In this document: positions 8,646-16,541 of the stretch, in pieces
How positions within the stretch are numbered: the first letter of the stretch is position 1
Layout: each line of letters opens with the position of its first letter
NCBI RefSeq assembly: GCF_015686655.1
Contig: NZ_JADPMP010000008.1
Location: 1 to 64,000, forward strand
Direction of reading: 5' to 3'
DNA from: Pontibacter sp. FD36
Lineage (GTDB): Bacteria; Bacteroidota; Bacteroidia; Cytophagales; Hymenobacteraceae
DNA length: 64,000 nt
Position numbers and translations under genes: made by a program
The notes under the pieces: generated by a model
What the model was told of the DNA's origin: nothing
What the model saw: only the letters and a program-made list of their open reading frames with translations
Databases searched by the model: none

Positions 8646-9638
8646 TTGGCCCAATCCAACTTTATTGATTACGTAAAAATCTGTTCCCGCTCCGGTCACG
8701 GTGGCGCTGGATCTGCGCACCTGCACCGCGACAAACGCACTGCCATGGGTGGCCCTGACGGCGGCGATGGAGGCAGAGGAGGCCATATCATTCTGCGTGG
8801 CAACGCCCAGCTTTGGACTTTGCTGCACCTGCAGTACCGCAAACACGTGATTGCCGAAAACGGCCAGAACGGAGGCCCAAGCCACTCTACCGGTGCACAG
8901 GGTAAAGACGATGTGCTGGAGGTTCCACTTGGAACAATCGCCCGCAACGCTGAAACCGGCGAGTTCATGTGCGAGATCACCGAAGACGGGCAGGAGATCA
9001 TCCTGACGCCAGGCGGCCGTGGCGGACTGGGCAATGCCCACTTTAAGTCGCCTACTAACCAGACACCGCGCTATGCACAGCCAGGAGAGCCAGGTATAGA
9101 GGAATGGGTGATTCTGGAACTGAAGCTTCTGGCTGATGTTGGTCTGGTGGGTTTCCCGAACGCGGGCAAATCTACTTTGCTTTCGGTAGTGTCAGCTGCC
9201 AAGCCGAAGATCGCCAACTATGCCTTTACTACCTTGGAGCCTAACCTGGGAGTAGTGGCCTACCGCGATTACAGGTCCTTTGTAATGGCCGATATTCCGG
9301 GTATTATCGAGGGTGCTTCTGAAGGCAAAGGTCTTGGCCTGCGCTTCCTGCGCCACATCGAGCGTAACTCTATGCTACTTTTCATGATTTCGTGTGACAG
9401 TCCGGATATCGCAGAGGAGTACAAGGTGCTAGTGAACGAGCTGCAAACCTACAACCCGGAGCTACTCGACAAGAAGCGCATTCTGGCCATTACCAAAACA
9501 GATATGATTGATGATGAGCTGGAAGCTGAAATGCGCGAAACGTTGCCGAAAGGTATTCCAACGGTGTTCATCTCGAGCATGACGCAGAAGAATATCACCC
9601 AATTGAAAGATATGATCTGGTCGGCGCTTAACTCGTAG
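8646..9638 (+). CDS. obgE: GTPase Obg (CgtA), ribosome assembly
   Basis: Large-ribosomal-subunit assembly GTPase. The frame is open from a TTG at 8604, but the TTG at 8646 is chosen: it gives [12 protein letters not shown], matching the normal Obg N-terminus, and it clears the upstream hairpin. The 330-residue product has the glycine-rich Obg fold (residues 1-158, with GGDGGRGG and [11 protein letters not shown]), then the G domain: G1 GFPNAGKST, switch [11 protein letters not shown]4 TKTD, G5 SS. It lacks the C-terminal OCT domain seen in some Gram-positive homologues. A clear terminator follows. Confidence 0.93.
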   Translation: MAQSNFIDYVKICSRSGHGGAGSAHLHRDKRTAMGGPDGGDGGRGGHIILRGNAQLWTLLHLQYRKHVIAENGQNGGPSHSTGAQGKDDVLEVPLGTIARNAETGEFMCEITEDGQEIILTPGGRGGLGNAHFKSPTNQTPRYAQPGEPGIEEWVILELKLLADVGLVGFPNAGKSTLLSVVSAAKPKIANYAFTTLEPNLGVVAYRDYRSFVMADIPGIIEGASEGKGLGLRFLRHIERNSMLLFMISCDSPDIAEEYKVLVNELQTYNPELLDKKRILAITKTDMIDDELEAEMRETLPKGIPTVFISSMTQKNITQLKDMIWSALNS

Positions 9639-9663
9639 TCCACCAGTCTTCTCAAATATACAG

Positions 9664-9701
9664 ATCGGTAGGGGCTGCAGAGCTTGCTACCGATTTTTTT
9701 T
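9664..9701 (+). terminator. obgE terminator
   Basis: ATCGGTAG and CTACCGAT form an eight-pair stem around a 15-base loop, followed by TTTTTTT. Confidence 0.85.
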
Positions 9702-9804
9702 GAGGTGCAACAATTAAATAAATGTCAATCTGACACAAAAACAGAATTGGCAAGACAATTGAAAAGACAAAGTAGACCTATCAACCTATAATTCTTAAGG
9801 CATT

Positions 9805-10371
9805 ATGTCAGAGAAAGATATCAAGAAAGAGCAGGAAAACACAGAACTAGAGGATAACACTGCCAATAAAGAAGAAAACAACGGACAGGAGCAGGCGGAG
9901 GAGACAGTAGAAGAAACTGGCTCTGAAACCAAAGCAGAAGCCGAATTGGCAGAGATGAAAGACAAATACATCCGTTTGATGGCAGAGTTTGAGAACTTCA
10001 GACGCAGAACTGCCAAGGAGCGCATGGACTTGCTCAAAACAGCCAACGAAGACCTGATGAGCGAACTGTTGCCTGTACTGGATGATATGGAGCGTGCCCG
10101 CCAATCGATGGAGGCAACTAAAGACGTGGACGCGATGTTGCAGGGCCTGGAGCTGGTGTTCCATAAGCTGAAGCACGTGACGCAGCTCAAAGGTTTGAAG
10201 CCAATCGTAATCAACGCTGGCGATGATTTTGACAGCGACCTGCACGAGGCGGTAACACAAATTCCGGCGCCGTCAGAGGAACTGAAAGGCAAAATAGTAG
10301 ACGTAATCGAGAAGGGCTATACCTTGAATGAGAAGGTGATCCGCTTCGCGAAAGTTATAATAGGAGCTTAA
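9805..10371 (+). CDS. grpE: Nucleotide exchange factor GrpE
   Basis: DnaK co-chaperone that releases ADP. The product has 188 residues: a Glu/Asn-rich, probably disordered N-terminus (about residues 1-45), a long coiled coil (AELAEMKDKYIRLMAEFENF is the classical GrpE helix), then the beta-wing domain with DDFDSDLHEAVTQIP and the closing ...EKGYTLNEKVIRFAKVIIG. dnaJ begins 3 bases after the stop, so the two are co-transcribed; dnaK is not in the window. The 165 bases upstream contain no recognisable TAnnTTTG box or CIRCE element, so the control of this heat-shock pair is not visible. Confidence 0.96.
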   Translation: MSEKDIKKEQENTELEDNTANKEENNGQEQAEETVEETGSETKAEAELAEMKDKYIRLMAEFENFRRRTAKERMDLLKTANEDLMSELLPVLDDMERARQSMEATKDVDAMLQGLELVFHKLKHVTQLKGLKPIVINAGDDFDSDLHEAVTQIPAPSEELKGKIVDVIEKGYTLNEKVIRFAKVIIGA

Positions 10372-10374
10372 GCA

Positions 10375-11523
10375 ATGGCTAAGAGAGATTATTACGAGAT
10401 TTTAGGAGTAAGCAAGGGAGCAAGTCAGGAGGAGATAAAGAAAGCTTACCGTAAGCTCGCCATCAAGTTTCACCCCGACAAGAACCCCGACGACCACACG
10501 GCGGAAGAAAAGTTTAAGGAGGCGGCTGAGGCTTACGAAGTACTGAGCGACCAGCAGAAGCGCCAGCGCTATGACCAGTTCGGTCATCAGGGCATGAACG
10601 GCGGCTTCGGCGGAGGTGGCGGTATGAACATGGAAGATATCTTCTCCCAGTTCGGCGACATCTTCGGTGGCGGCGGTGGCGGCTTCGAGAGTTTCTTTGG
10701 CGGCGCTGGCCGTCAGGGAGGCCGACGTACCCGCAAAGGCAGCAACCTGCGCATTAAGCTAAAACTCAACCTCGAGGAAATTGCCAACGGCGTTGAGAAA
10801 AAGATAAAAGTAAAACGCTATGTGGCCTGCGGCACCTGCGGCGGAAACGGCGCCAAGAACGGCACTGAAATGCAGACCTGCGGCTCTTGTCAGGGTTCAG
10901 GTCAGGTACGCAAGGTAGTGAATACGATGCTGGGCCAGATGGTGAGCACGGCAACCTGCCCTACCTGTAATGGCGAAGGCCGTATCGTGACCAAAAATTG
11001 CGAAGCCTGCCACGGTAGTGGACGCGAACTACAGGAAGAGGTGATCACGATCAACGTACCGGCGGGCGTAATGGACGGCATGCAGCTCTCGATGAGCGGC
11101 AAAGGCAACGTGCCGGAGCGTGGCGGTGTACCGGGTGACCTGCTTATTCAGATTGAAGAAGAAGAACATCCAAGCCTGAAGCGTGACGGCAATAACGTGA
11201 TATTCGACCAGTACATCAGTTTTATCGATGCTGCGCTGGGTGCTGATATCGAAGTGCCAACGATTGGTGGCCGCGTGAAGATCACGATCAAGCCGGGTAC
11301 ACAGAGTGGCGAGATTTTCAGGTTGCGCGGCAAAGGCGTGAAAGATATCAACGGGTATGGCAAAGGCGATCAGTTGATCCACATCAACGTGTGGACGCCA
11401 AAGACGCTGAGCAGCGAGGAGCGCGCCACTTTGGAGCGCCTGCGTGACTCCAACAACTTCGCACCGCACCCGGGCAAGAGCGATAAGGGCTTCTTTGAGA
11501 AAGTAAAAGACTATTTTCAGTAA
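10375..11523 (+). CDS. dnaJ: Chaperone protein DnaJ
   Basis: Type I Hsp40 of 382 residues. J domain (about residues 1-70) with the HPD motif in FHPDKNPDD; a Gly/Phe-rich linker (about 75-120); four CxxCxGxG zinc-finger repeats ([32 protein letters not shown], about residues 148-220); then the two C-terminal client-binding domains. All eight zinc-binding cysteines are intact. It forms an operon with grpE (3-base gap) and ends at a strong terminator. It stimulates DnaK ATPase in protein folding and the stress response. Confidence 0.97.
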   Translation: MAKRDYYEILGVSKGASQEEIKKAYRKLAIKFHPDKNPDDHTAEEKFKEAAEAYEVLSDQQKRQRYDQFGHQGMNGGFGGGGGMNMEDIFSQFGDIFGGGGGGFESFFGGAGRQGGRRTRKGSNLRIKLKLNLEEIANGVEKKIKVKRYVACGTCGGNGAKNGTEMQTCGSCQGSGQVRKVVNTMLGQMVSTATCPTCNGEGRIVTKNCEACHGSGRELQEEVITINVPAGVMDGMQLSMSGKGNVPERGGVPGDLLIQIEEEEHPSLKRDGNNVIFDQYISFIDAALGADIEVPTIGGRVKITIKPGTQSGEIFRLRGKGVKDINGYGKGDQLIHINVWTPKTLSSEERATLERLRDSNNFAPHPGKSDKGFFEKVKDYFQ

Positions 11524-11545
11524 GCCTCACAGCGACTAGATAAAC

Positions 11546-11582
11546 AAAAGCCTGCCTTTTCAGTAGAGAAGGCAGGCTTTTT
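11546..11582 (+). terminator. grpE-dnaJ terminator
   Basis: AAAAGCCTGCCTT and AAGGCAGGCTTTTTA pair around a short loop and end in a T run, 23 bases after the dnaJ stop. Confidence 0.88.
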
Positions 11583-11611
11583 ATTGCCACTATAATGCGG
11601 CGCTCGTATTT

Positions 11612-11626
11612 GGTATAGCCTATACC
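11612..11626. repeat. Inverted pair of the AGGTATAG word (GGTATAG-C-CTATACC)
   Basis: A perfect 15-base palindrome with a one-base centre in the short gap between the dnaJ terminator and the ABC transporter promoter. It is the tightest example of the window-wide word described in the findings. Confidence 0.7.
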
Positions 11627-11665
11627 TGCGTTAGTCGATTAAGTATAGTGCTTTATTGATATTGC

Positions 11666-11696
11666 TTGTCACTCAGCCCTAAAAAGGCTATTTTTG
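11666..11696 (+). promoter_or_regulatory. Promoter of the ABC-2 exporter operon, TTG-N20-TATTTTTG
   Basis: TTG at 11666-11668, a 20-base spacer, TATTTTTG at 11689-11696. The predicted transcription start near 11702 lies upstream of the TTG start codon at 11720 and rules out translation from the in-frame TTG at 11666. Confidence 0.72.
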
Positions 11697-11719
11697 AACA
11701 TACCAAAAGGTTAACAGCA

Positions 11720-12631
11720 TTGAGCATTCTTAAAATAGATGGCGTAACCAAGCGATACGCTAACCACACTGCCCTTGACAACGTCAGCTTTGATATACCG
11801 CAGGGTTGCATTTTCGGCTTGCTGGGCCCAAACGGTGCCGGTAAGACGTCCCTGATCCGCATCATCACTCAAATTACAGGAGCCGACTCAGGTGAGATAT
11901 ATTTCAAAGGCGAAAAACTGCGACCATCCCACATCAAGGACATGGGCTATTTGCCTGAAGAGCGCGGTCTGTATAAAAAAATGAAGGTAGGGGAGCAGCT
12001 GCTATACCTTGCCCAGCTCAAAGGCCTGACGAAAGACGAAGCCATTGCCCGCATTAAGGAATGGGTGGCCCGCTTTGAGATAAAGGAATGGATGAATAAG
12101 CACATCGAAGACCTTTCCAAGGGGATGCAGCAAAAAGTACAGTTCATGGCCACCGTCATGCACCAGCCTTCCCTGATCATTTTGGACGAGCCTTTCTCTG
12201 GTTTCGACCCGATCAATGCCAACCTGATCAAAGACGAGATACTGCGCCTGCGTGACAACGGGGCAACTATCATCTTCTCGACGCACCGCATGGAGTCAGT
12301 GGAGGAGCTTTGCGATAACATCGCCCTGATCAACCGCTCCCGCAAGGTGCTTGATGGACCGGTGCGCGAAATTAAAGACACTTACAAGACAGATACCTAC
12401 CAGGTGATCGGCAACGGGCAATTGCTGATTACGTCACCTGACTTTGAAGTGCTGGAGCAGCATGATAACCACGGTGTGTTCCGGGCTTCCATCCGCCTGC
12501 TCGATGGCGCTTCGCCAAACGACCTGCTGCGTTACCTGATTCAGCGTGTAGAGGTACACTCCTTTGTGGAGCTGGTGCCGAGTATCAATGACATATTTAT
12601 CCGAAAAGTAAAAGAAACTTACCATGCATAA
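11720..12631 (+). CDS. ABC-2 type transporter ATP-binding protein (NatA-like)
   Basis: Cytosolic ATPase of an exporter, 303 residues from the TTG at 11720 (MSILKIDGVTKRY). Walker A GPNGAGKTS at about residue 36, Q-loop ITQITG region, signature LSKGMQQKV (a variant of LSGGQ), Walker B LIILDEPFSGFD, and H-loop STHRME. The extra C-terminal region of about 80 residues resembles the DUF4162-type tail of NatA/CcmA-like ATPases. It overlaps the downstream permease gene by 8 bases, so the two are translationally coupled. The NatA/NatB Na+ exporter family is the closest likeness, but the substrate cannot be told. The start was chosen from the promoter position. Confidence 0.9.
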   Translation: MSILKIDGVTKRYANHTALDNVSFDIPQGCIFGLLGPNGAGKTSLIRIITQITGADSGEIYFKGEKLRPSHIKDMGYLPEERGLYKKMKVGEQLLYLAQLKGLTKDEAIARIKEWVARFEIKEWMNKHIEDLSKGMQQKVQFMATVMHQPSLIILDEPFSGFDPINANLIKDEILRLRDNGATIIFSTHRMESVEELCDNIALINRSRKVLDGPVREIKDTYKTDTYQVIGNGQLLITSPDFEVLEQHDNHGVFRASIRLLDGASPNDLLRYLIQRVEVHSFVELVPSINDIFIRKVKETYHA

Positions 12632-13961
12632 GATCTGGCTCATTATACAGCGCGAATACCTGACACGCGTGCGGAAGAAAAGCTTCATCATTATGACCTT
12701 CCTGACTCCGCTGCTGCTGGCCGCCTTCATGGTGATACCTGCCTGGCTCGCCACTATTTCAGACAGTGAGGATGTGGTGATGGTGCTGGACGAAAGCGGG
12801 CTCTTTGCAGATAAGCTGGAAAGCCGCGAGGACCTGAAGATTATCCCGATAGCTGCCGGCTCGCTGGAGCAGGCTAAAGTTGCCTATCAGGAAACGGACT
12901 ATACAGCCCTGCTACACATCCCACAACTTGATCTGGACAAACCTGAAGGTATACGGCTCTATTCAAAGAAGAATACCAGTCTGCAGGTGAAATTCAGGCT
13001 GGAGAATATGCTCGAAAAGGAGATTGAGAGTCAGCGCTTCATGGCCTCAGGTATAGATCGCGACATGCTCAACAAAATGAAGGCTAACATTACTATGACC
13101 ACTGTGAACCTAAGTGAAAGAGGTGAGCGTGACAGTAATGTGTGGGTAACATCTGGCGCTGGCATCATTGGGGCTGTGATCATTTATTTCTTCATCTTCC
13201 TGTATGGCGTACAGATTATGCGCGGTGTGATAGAGGAGAAGACCAACCGTATTGTGGAGGTGATGATCTCATCGGTGAAGCCTTTCCAGCTCATGATGGG
13301 CAAGATTGTAGGTATAGCCGGTGTGGGATTGACGCAGTTTTTACTTTGGGTGGTACTGTCGGCCATTGTCGTGAGTGGAGTGCAGGCAGCCTTTGACATT
13401 AAACCGGCGCCTACCCCAATTGAGCAGATGCAGTCGGGACGTGCCATGGCAACAGGTGAAGAGGAATCTCCTGAGACAGAAGAATCAAGCCAACAAAATA
13501 CCTTATCCGAAGTGAGCAGCGCCATCTCGAACCTCAACTTCCCGCTTTTGTTAGGCAGTTTCCTGTTCTACTTCCTGGGCGGTTACTTGCTGTACGGCTC
13601 CCTGTTTGGGGCCATTGGTGCGGCTGTGGATAACGAGACAGATACGCAGCAGTTTATGTTTCCGATCACAATCCCGCTGATTATTTCCTTCATCATGTCC
13701 TACACCGTGGTGATACAGAATCCGGATGGCCCAGTAGCTTTCTGGATGTCGATCATTCCGTTTACATCCCCGATTGTGATGATGGTGCGCATACCTTTCG
13801 GAGTGCCTGCCAGCGAGCTCCTGCTTTCCATGGGACTTCTTATTCTGGGCTTCATCTTTACGACCTGGATTGCCTCCAGAATTTATCGGGTAGGTATATT
13901 GATGTACGGCAAGAAGATCAACTACAAAGAACTATCTAAGTGGTTATTCTACAGGGTATAG
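12624..13961 (+). CDS. ABC-2 type transporter permease (NatB-like)
   Basis: Inner-membrane partner of the preceding ATPase, 445 residues. One transmembrane helix near residues 22-45 is followed by a large extracytoplasmic domain (about 46-170), then five or so helices in the C-terminal half (VIIYFFIFLYGVQIM; GIAGVGLTQFLLWVVL; FLFYFLGGYLLYGSLFGAIG; TIPLIISFIMSY; LLSMGLLILGFIF). The ...RGVIEEKTNRIVEVMISS segment after the second helix is characteristic of the ABC2_membrane_3 (NatB/YhaP) family. A Glu/Ser-rich loop near residues 270-295 is variable. A terminator follows at 13991. Confidence 0.88.
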   Translation: MHKIWLIIQREYLTRVRKKSFIIMTFLTPLLLAAFMVIPAWLATISDSEDVVMVLDESGLFADKLESREDLKIIPIAAGSLEQAKVAYQETDYTALLHIPQLDLDKPEGIRLYSKKNTSLQVKFRLENMLEKEIESQRFMASGIDRDMLNKMKANITMTTVNLSERGERDSNVWVTSGAGIIGAVIIYFFIFLYGVQIMRGVIEEKTNRIVEVMISSVKPFQLMMGKIVGIAGVGLTQFLLWVVLSAIVVSGVQAAFDIKPAPTPIEQMQSGRAMATGEEESPETEESSQQNTLSEVSSAISNLNFPLLLGSFLFYFLGGYLLYGSLFGAIGAAVDNETDTQQFMFPITIPLIISFIMSYTVVIQNPDGPVAFWMSIIPFTSPIVMMVRIPFGVPASELLLSMGLLILGFIFTTWIASRIYRVGILMYGKKINYKELSKWLFYRV

Positions 13962-13990
13962 CTACTCAGGTATAGATTTAAAATTAGCAT

Positions 13991-14021
13991 AGCTGGTTCT
14001 TCGGGGCCAGCTATTTTTTTG
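13991..14021 (+). terminator. Terminator of the ABC-2 exporter operon
   Basis: AGCTGG and CCAGCT pair across TTCTTCGGGG, followed by ATTTTTTTG. Confidence 0.8.
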
Positions 14022-14051
14022 TAACTTGATAGAGCGAAGCACTTAAGAAAC

Positions 14052-14945
14052 ATGATAAAAATTTCACTCTTTACACTCCTGGTTCTCATGTTCAACACAG
14101 GTATAGCCGCTGCCACCGAAGCTGATAAAGACAAGCCTGCCTACCAACTCTTCACGGCAAAGGGCAAGCAGGTAAAGTATAGCAAAATGCTGGACGAACT
14201 GCAGAAGGCCGATGTGGTGCTGTTTGGTGAGCAGCACAACGACCCGATTGCGCACTGGCTGCAATTAGAAGTGGCCAAAGACCTGCACAAGGCTCACCAC
14301 CAGCCCTTCGCCATAGGAGCCGAGATGTTTGAAGCCGATGTGCAACTGGTGCTGAACGAGTATCTATCAGGGCAGGTGGCGGAGAACAACTTTGAGCAGG
14401 AGTCGCGGCCATGGAACAATTACAAAACCGACTACCGACCTGTGGTGCGCTTTGCGAAGAAAATGTCGATACCTTTTGTCGCGACCAATGTGCCGCGCCG
14501 TTACGCTGCCATGGTATCAGGAGGTAGCCTGAAGGCGTTGGAGCATGTATCGGCAGATGCCAAACGCTATATTGCGCCACTACCGGTGCAGGTCGATATG
14601 GACCTGCCTGGGTATAAGAATATGCTGGCGATGTTTGGTAACGGCACACATGGCAATACCAAGAGCGAAAACATTGTGCAGGCGCAGGCCTTGAAAGATG
14701 CCACCATGGCTCATTTCATCCTGCAGCAGGTAAACAACGGCAAAAAGATGCTGCATCTGAACGGCGCTTACCACTCTGACAATTTTGAAGGCATAGGCTG
14801 GTATCTGAAGCAGGGCAATCCGCAGCTCAAGACTATGACCATCACCACCGTACTGCAGGAAGACCTGGACAAGCTGACAGAGGAGCATAAACAGAAGGCG
14901 GATTTTATTCTGGTAGTGCCGGCAACTATGACGCGAACCTACTAA
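14052..14945 (+). CDS. ChaN-like haem-binding family protein, exported
   Basis: 297 residues with a signal peptide (MIKISLFTLLVLMFNTGIAAA). The mature part shows the ChaN/Tiki superfamily motif VVLFGEQHNDPIAHWLQLE (GExH then H) at about residues 56-74, the IGAEMFEADVQ segment, and a C-terminal LHLNGAYHSDNFEGIGWYL containing the second conserved His. Campylobacter ChaN binds haem and lies in an iron-uptake locus; here no iron genes are adjacent, and the Tiki relatives are metalloproteases, so the true activity is open. Unlike ChaN it has no lipobox Cys. The next small membrane gene starts 10 bases later, probably in the same transcript. Confidence 0.82.
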   Translation: MIKISLFTLLVLMFNTGIAAATEADKDKPAYQLFTAKGKQVKYSKMLDELQKADVVLFGEQHNDPIAHWLQLEVAKDLHKAHHQPFAIGAEMFEADVQLVLNEYLSGQVAENNFEQESRPWNNYKTDYRPVVRFAKKMSIPFVATNVPRRYAAMVSGGSLKALEHVSADAKRYIAPLPVQVDMDLPGYKNMLAMFGNGTHGNTKSENIVQAQALKDATMAHFILQQVNNGKKMLHLNGAYHSDNFEGIGWYLKQGNPQLKTMTITTVLQEDLDKLTEEHKQKADFILVVPATMTRTY

Positions 14946-14955
14946 GAGTGTGCTT

Positions 14956-15435
14956 ATGCTGGTAGCTACATTCTCCTGGGTGACTTTCCTTATAGCAGCC
15001 TTTGTAGGAATCTGTGTCGTGAGTTATATCAAGATTAAACCTGTTATGCAGAGGCATGGGCTCAGAAAATTCACAGTGTGGGCTGCTGCATTATCTTTCA
15101 TTCTTTTGAGCTTCCTGTTCATCTACTCCACAAGCCTTGCTATCTGGCGACATTATCCCGATACAGAATTTGATCAGGCAGAGAGGTGGGAAGAGCCGGA
15201 TACAAGGTATAAGATGACAGATGACTTAATTGCTCGTGAGCTGCTAATTGGGAAGAACAGAGCGGAAGTTGAAAAGTGGCTGGGTACTATAGGAAGAGAA
15301 AATCAAAGGAATGAAAGGTGGAAATATTATACTGGGCGTTTGCCAGGTCCTTTCTCTTTATTACCCCATGTAATTGATATTGAGTTTAAAGAAGGCACCG
15401 TAGTGAGGGTTACGCAGTATGATGATCGCCACTGA
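14956..15435 (+). CDS. Small membrane protein with BamE/SmpA-like C-terminal segment
   Basis: 159 residues starting at the ATG at 14956 (a GTG two codons upstream is also possible). Two hydrophobic helices (about residues 1-22 and 36-60) are followed by a soluble tail with TDDLIARELLIGKNRAEVEKWLG, which resembles the 'G-x-T/S-x-x-E-V-x-x-x-L-G' turn of BamE/SmpA/OmlA domains, and then a strand-rich end (HVIDIEFKEGTVVRVTQYD) as in that fold. No lipobox. It follows the ChaN-like gene closely. The BamE-like reading is inference; the function is unknown. Confidence 0.65.
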   Translation: MLVATFSWVTFLIAAFVGICVVSYIKIKPVMQRHGLRKFTVWAAALSFILLSFLFIYSTSLAIWRHYPDTEFDQAERWEEPDTRYKMTDDLIARELLIGKNRAEVEKWLGTIGRENQRNERWKYYTGRLPGPFSLLPHVIDIEFKEGTVVRVTQYDDRH

Positions 15436-15442
15436 TAAAACA

Positions 15443-15476
15443 ACAAAGCCCGGCCAATTGGCCGGGCTTTGTCTTT
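15443..15476. terminator. Bidirectional terminator
   Basis: ACAAAGCCCGGCC and GGCCGGGCTTTGT pair almost without a loop (AATT). It is placed between convergent genes ending at 15435 and 15504. Confidence 0.85.
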
Positions 15477-15503
15477 CTAAAGAGAAAGAAGGTACTTTTT
15501 AGC

Positions 15504-15851
15504 TTATGCAGAAAATGAGCTACCGCAACCGCAGGTGCTCTTAGCCTGTGGGTTGTTGAAAACGAAACCACGGGCATTCAGGCCGTCCTGGAAATCAACT
15601 TCCATACCCAGCACATACATTGCATGTTTCTTGTCCATGATCAGGTTCAAACCTTCGAGGGTGTAAATCTCGTCAGAGTCTTTTGCCTTGTCAAAGCCCA
15701 GCAGGTAGGACATACCAGAGCAGCCACCGCCTTGCACGCCAATGCGCAGGCCGTATTCAGCAGGTACGTTTTTCTCTTGCATTATATTTTTAACTTCAGC
15801 CAGTGCTTTTTCAGTAAGCGCTATCGGTGCAGTTTTTGTTTCAGTTGCCAT
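15504..15851 (-). CDS. A-type iron-sulfur cluster assembly/carrier protein (IscA/ErpA/SufA family)
   Basis: Small cytosolic Fe-S carrier of 115 residues, starting at the ATG at 15849-15851 (MATETKTAPIALTEKAL). The three cluster-binding cysteines are present: one in QGGGCSGMSY (about residue 46) and two in the C-terminal STCGCGSSF. The frame is open 13 codons further upstream, but the family usually begins just before the 'ITLTEKA'-like stretch. No isc or suf genes flank it, as is common for solitary A-type carriers. It cannot be assigned to IscA, ErpA or SufA specifically. Confidence 0.92.
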   Translation of the reverse strand: MATETKTAPIALTEKALAEVKNIMQEKNVPAEYGLRIGVQGGGCSGMSYLLGFDKAKDSDEIYTLEGLNLIMDKKHAMYVLGMEVDFQDGLNARGFVFNNPQAKSTCGCGSSFSA

Positions 15852-16007
15852 AATCTGTTCAAATTTGAAATGGAGCTGCAATTTACGCAATTACTCGCAA
15901 TTTTGCTGCAGCTCTCCGGTGTATTAGCTAAACAGCTATACCTGGAAAATGATTCATGCCAACCTAAATTAATTTTTTCCGATATTTAAGGTTCAAAACA
16001 ATCGCAA

Positions 16008-16541
16008 ATGGAAGAAGGTACCAACATTATACTCGATATACTCAAAATCTCTATACCTGCCATTCTGGTGGCCGCAGTAGCTTACTCTATGCTGAAAAAG
16101 TTTTTGGAGCGGGACTATAAGCTGCGTTTGCTGGAGCTACGCCATAAAAATGCAGAGGTCTTGACGCCTATCCGGCTACAAGCCTATGAGCGCATTGTGT
16201 TGTTATTGGAGCGCATTACCCCAAGCAACCTCCTGTTACGGGTGAGTGGGGGAGGCCACACAGCCGCCGAATATCACCGTATCCTGCTCACCGAAATCCG
16301 AAACGAGTTTAATCACAACATGTCGCAGCAGGTATACATGACTGACCAGGCCTGGCAGCAGGTAAGGCACGCCCGCGAAGAAGTTGTGAACCTGATCAAC
16401 AAATCTTTCCAAAGCCTTGACGAAAAGGCAAAAGGCACGGAACTGGCCAAGCGCATTCTGGAAAACGTGCTCAACAACGAAATTGACCCAACTGCTAGAG
16501 CCATCAGCTATCTAAAGCAGGAGATAGGGCAGGTGTTTTAA
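16008..16541 (+). CDS. Membrane-anchored conserved protein of unknown function
   Basis: 177 residues. One N-terminal transmembrane helix (LDILKISIPAILVAAVAYSML, about residues 9-29) is followed by a basic stretch and a long helical cytoplasmic domain with YERIVLLLERITPSNLLLRV and later EIRNEFNHNMSQQVYMTDQAW. Similar single-anchor helical proteins occur widely in Bacteroidota without assigned roles. Its stop codon overlaps, on the opposite strand, the stop codon of the SerB-SerA fusion gene (shared TTAA at 16538-16541), leaving no room for a terminator between them. Confidence 0.7.
   Translation: MEEGTNIILDILKISIPAILVAAVAYSMLKKFLERDYKLRLLELRHKNAEVLTPIRLQAYERIVLLLERITPSNLLLRVSGGGHTAAEYHRILLTEIRNEFNHNMSQQVYMTDQAWQQVRHAREEVVNLINKSFQSLDEKAKGTELAKRILENVLNNEIDPTARAISYLKQEIGQVF

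Noticed and set aside
9639..9804. Possible CIRCE or sigma-54 promoter before grpE
   Set aside because: No CIRCE inverted repeat; TTGGCAAGACAATTG lacks the GG-N10-GC spacing required for sigma-54.
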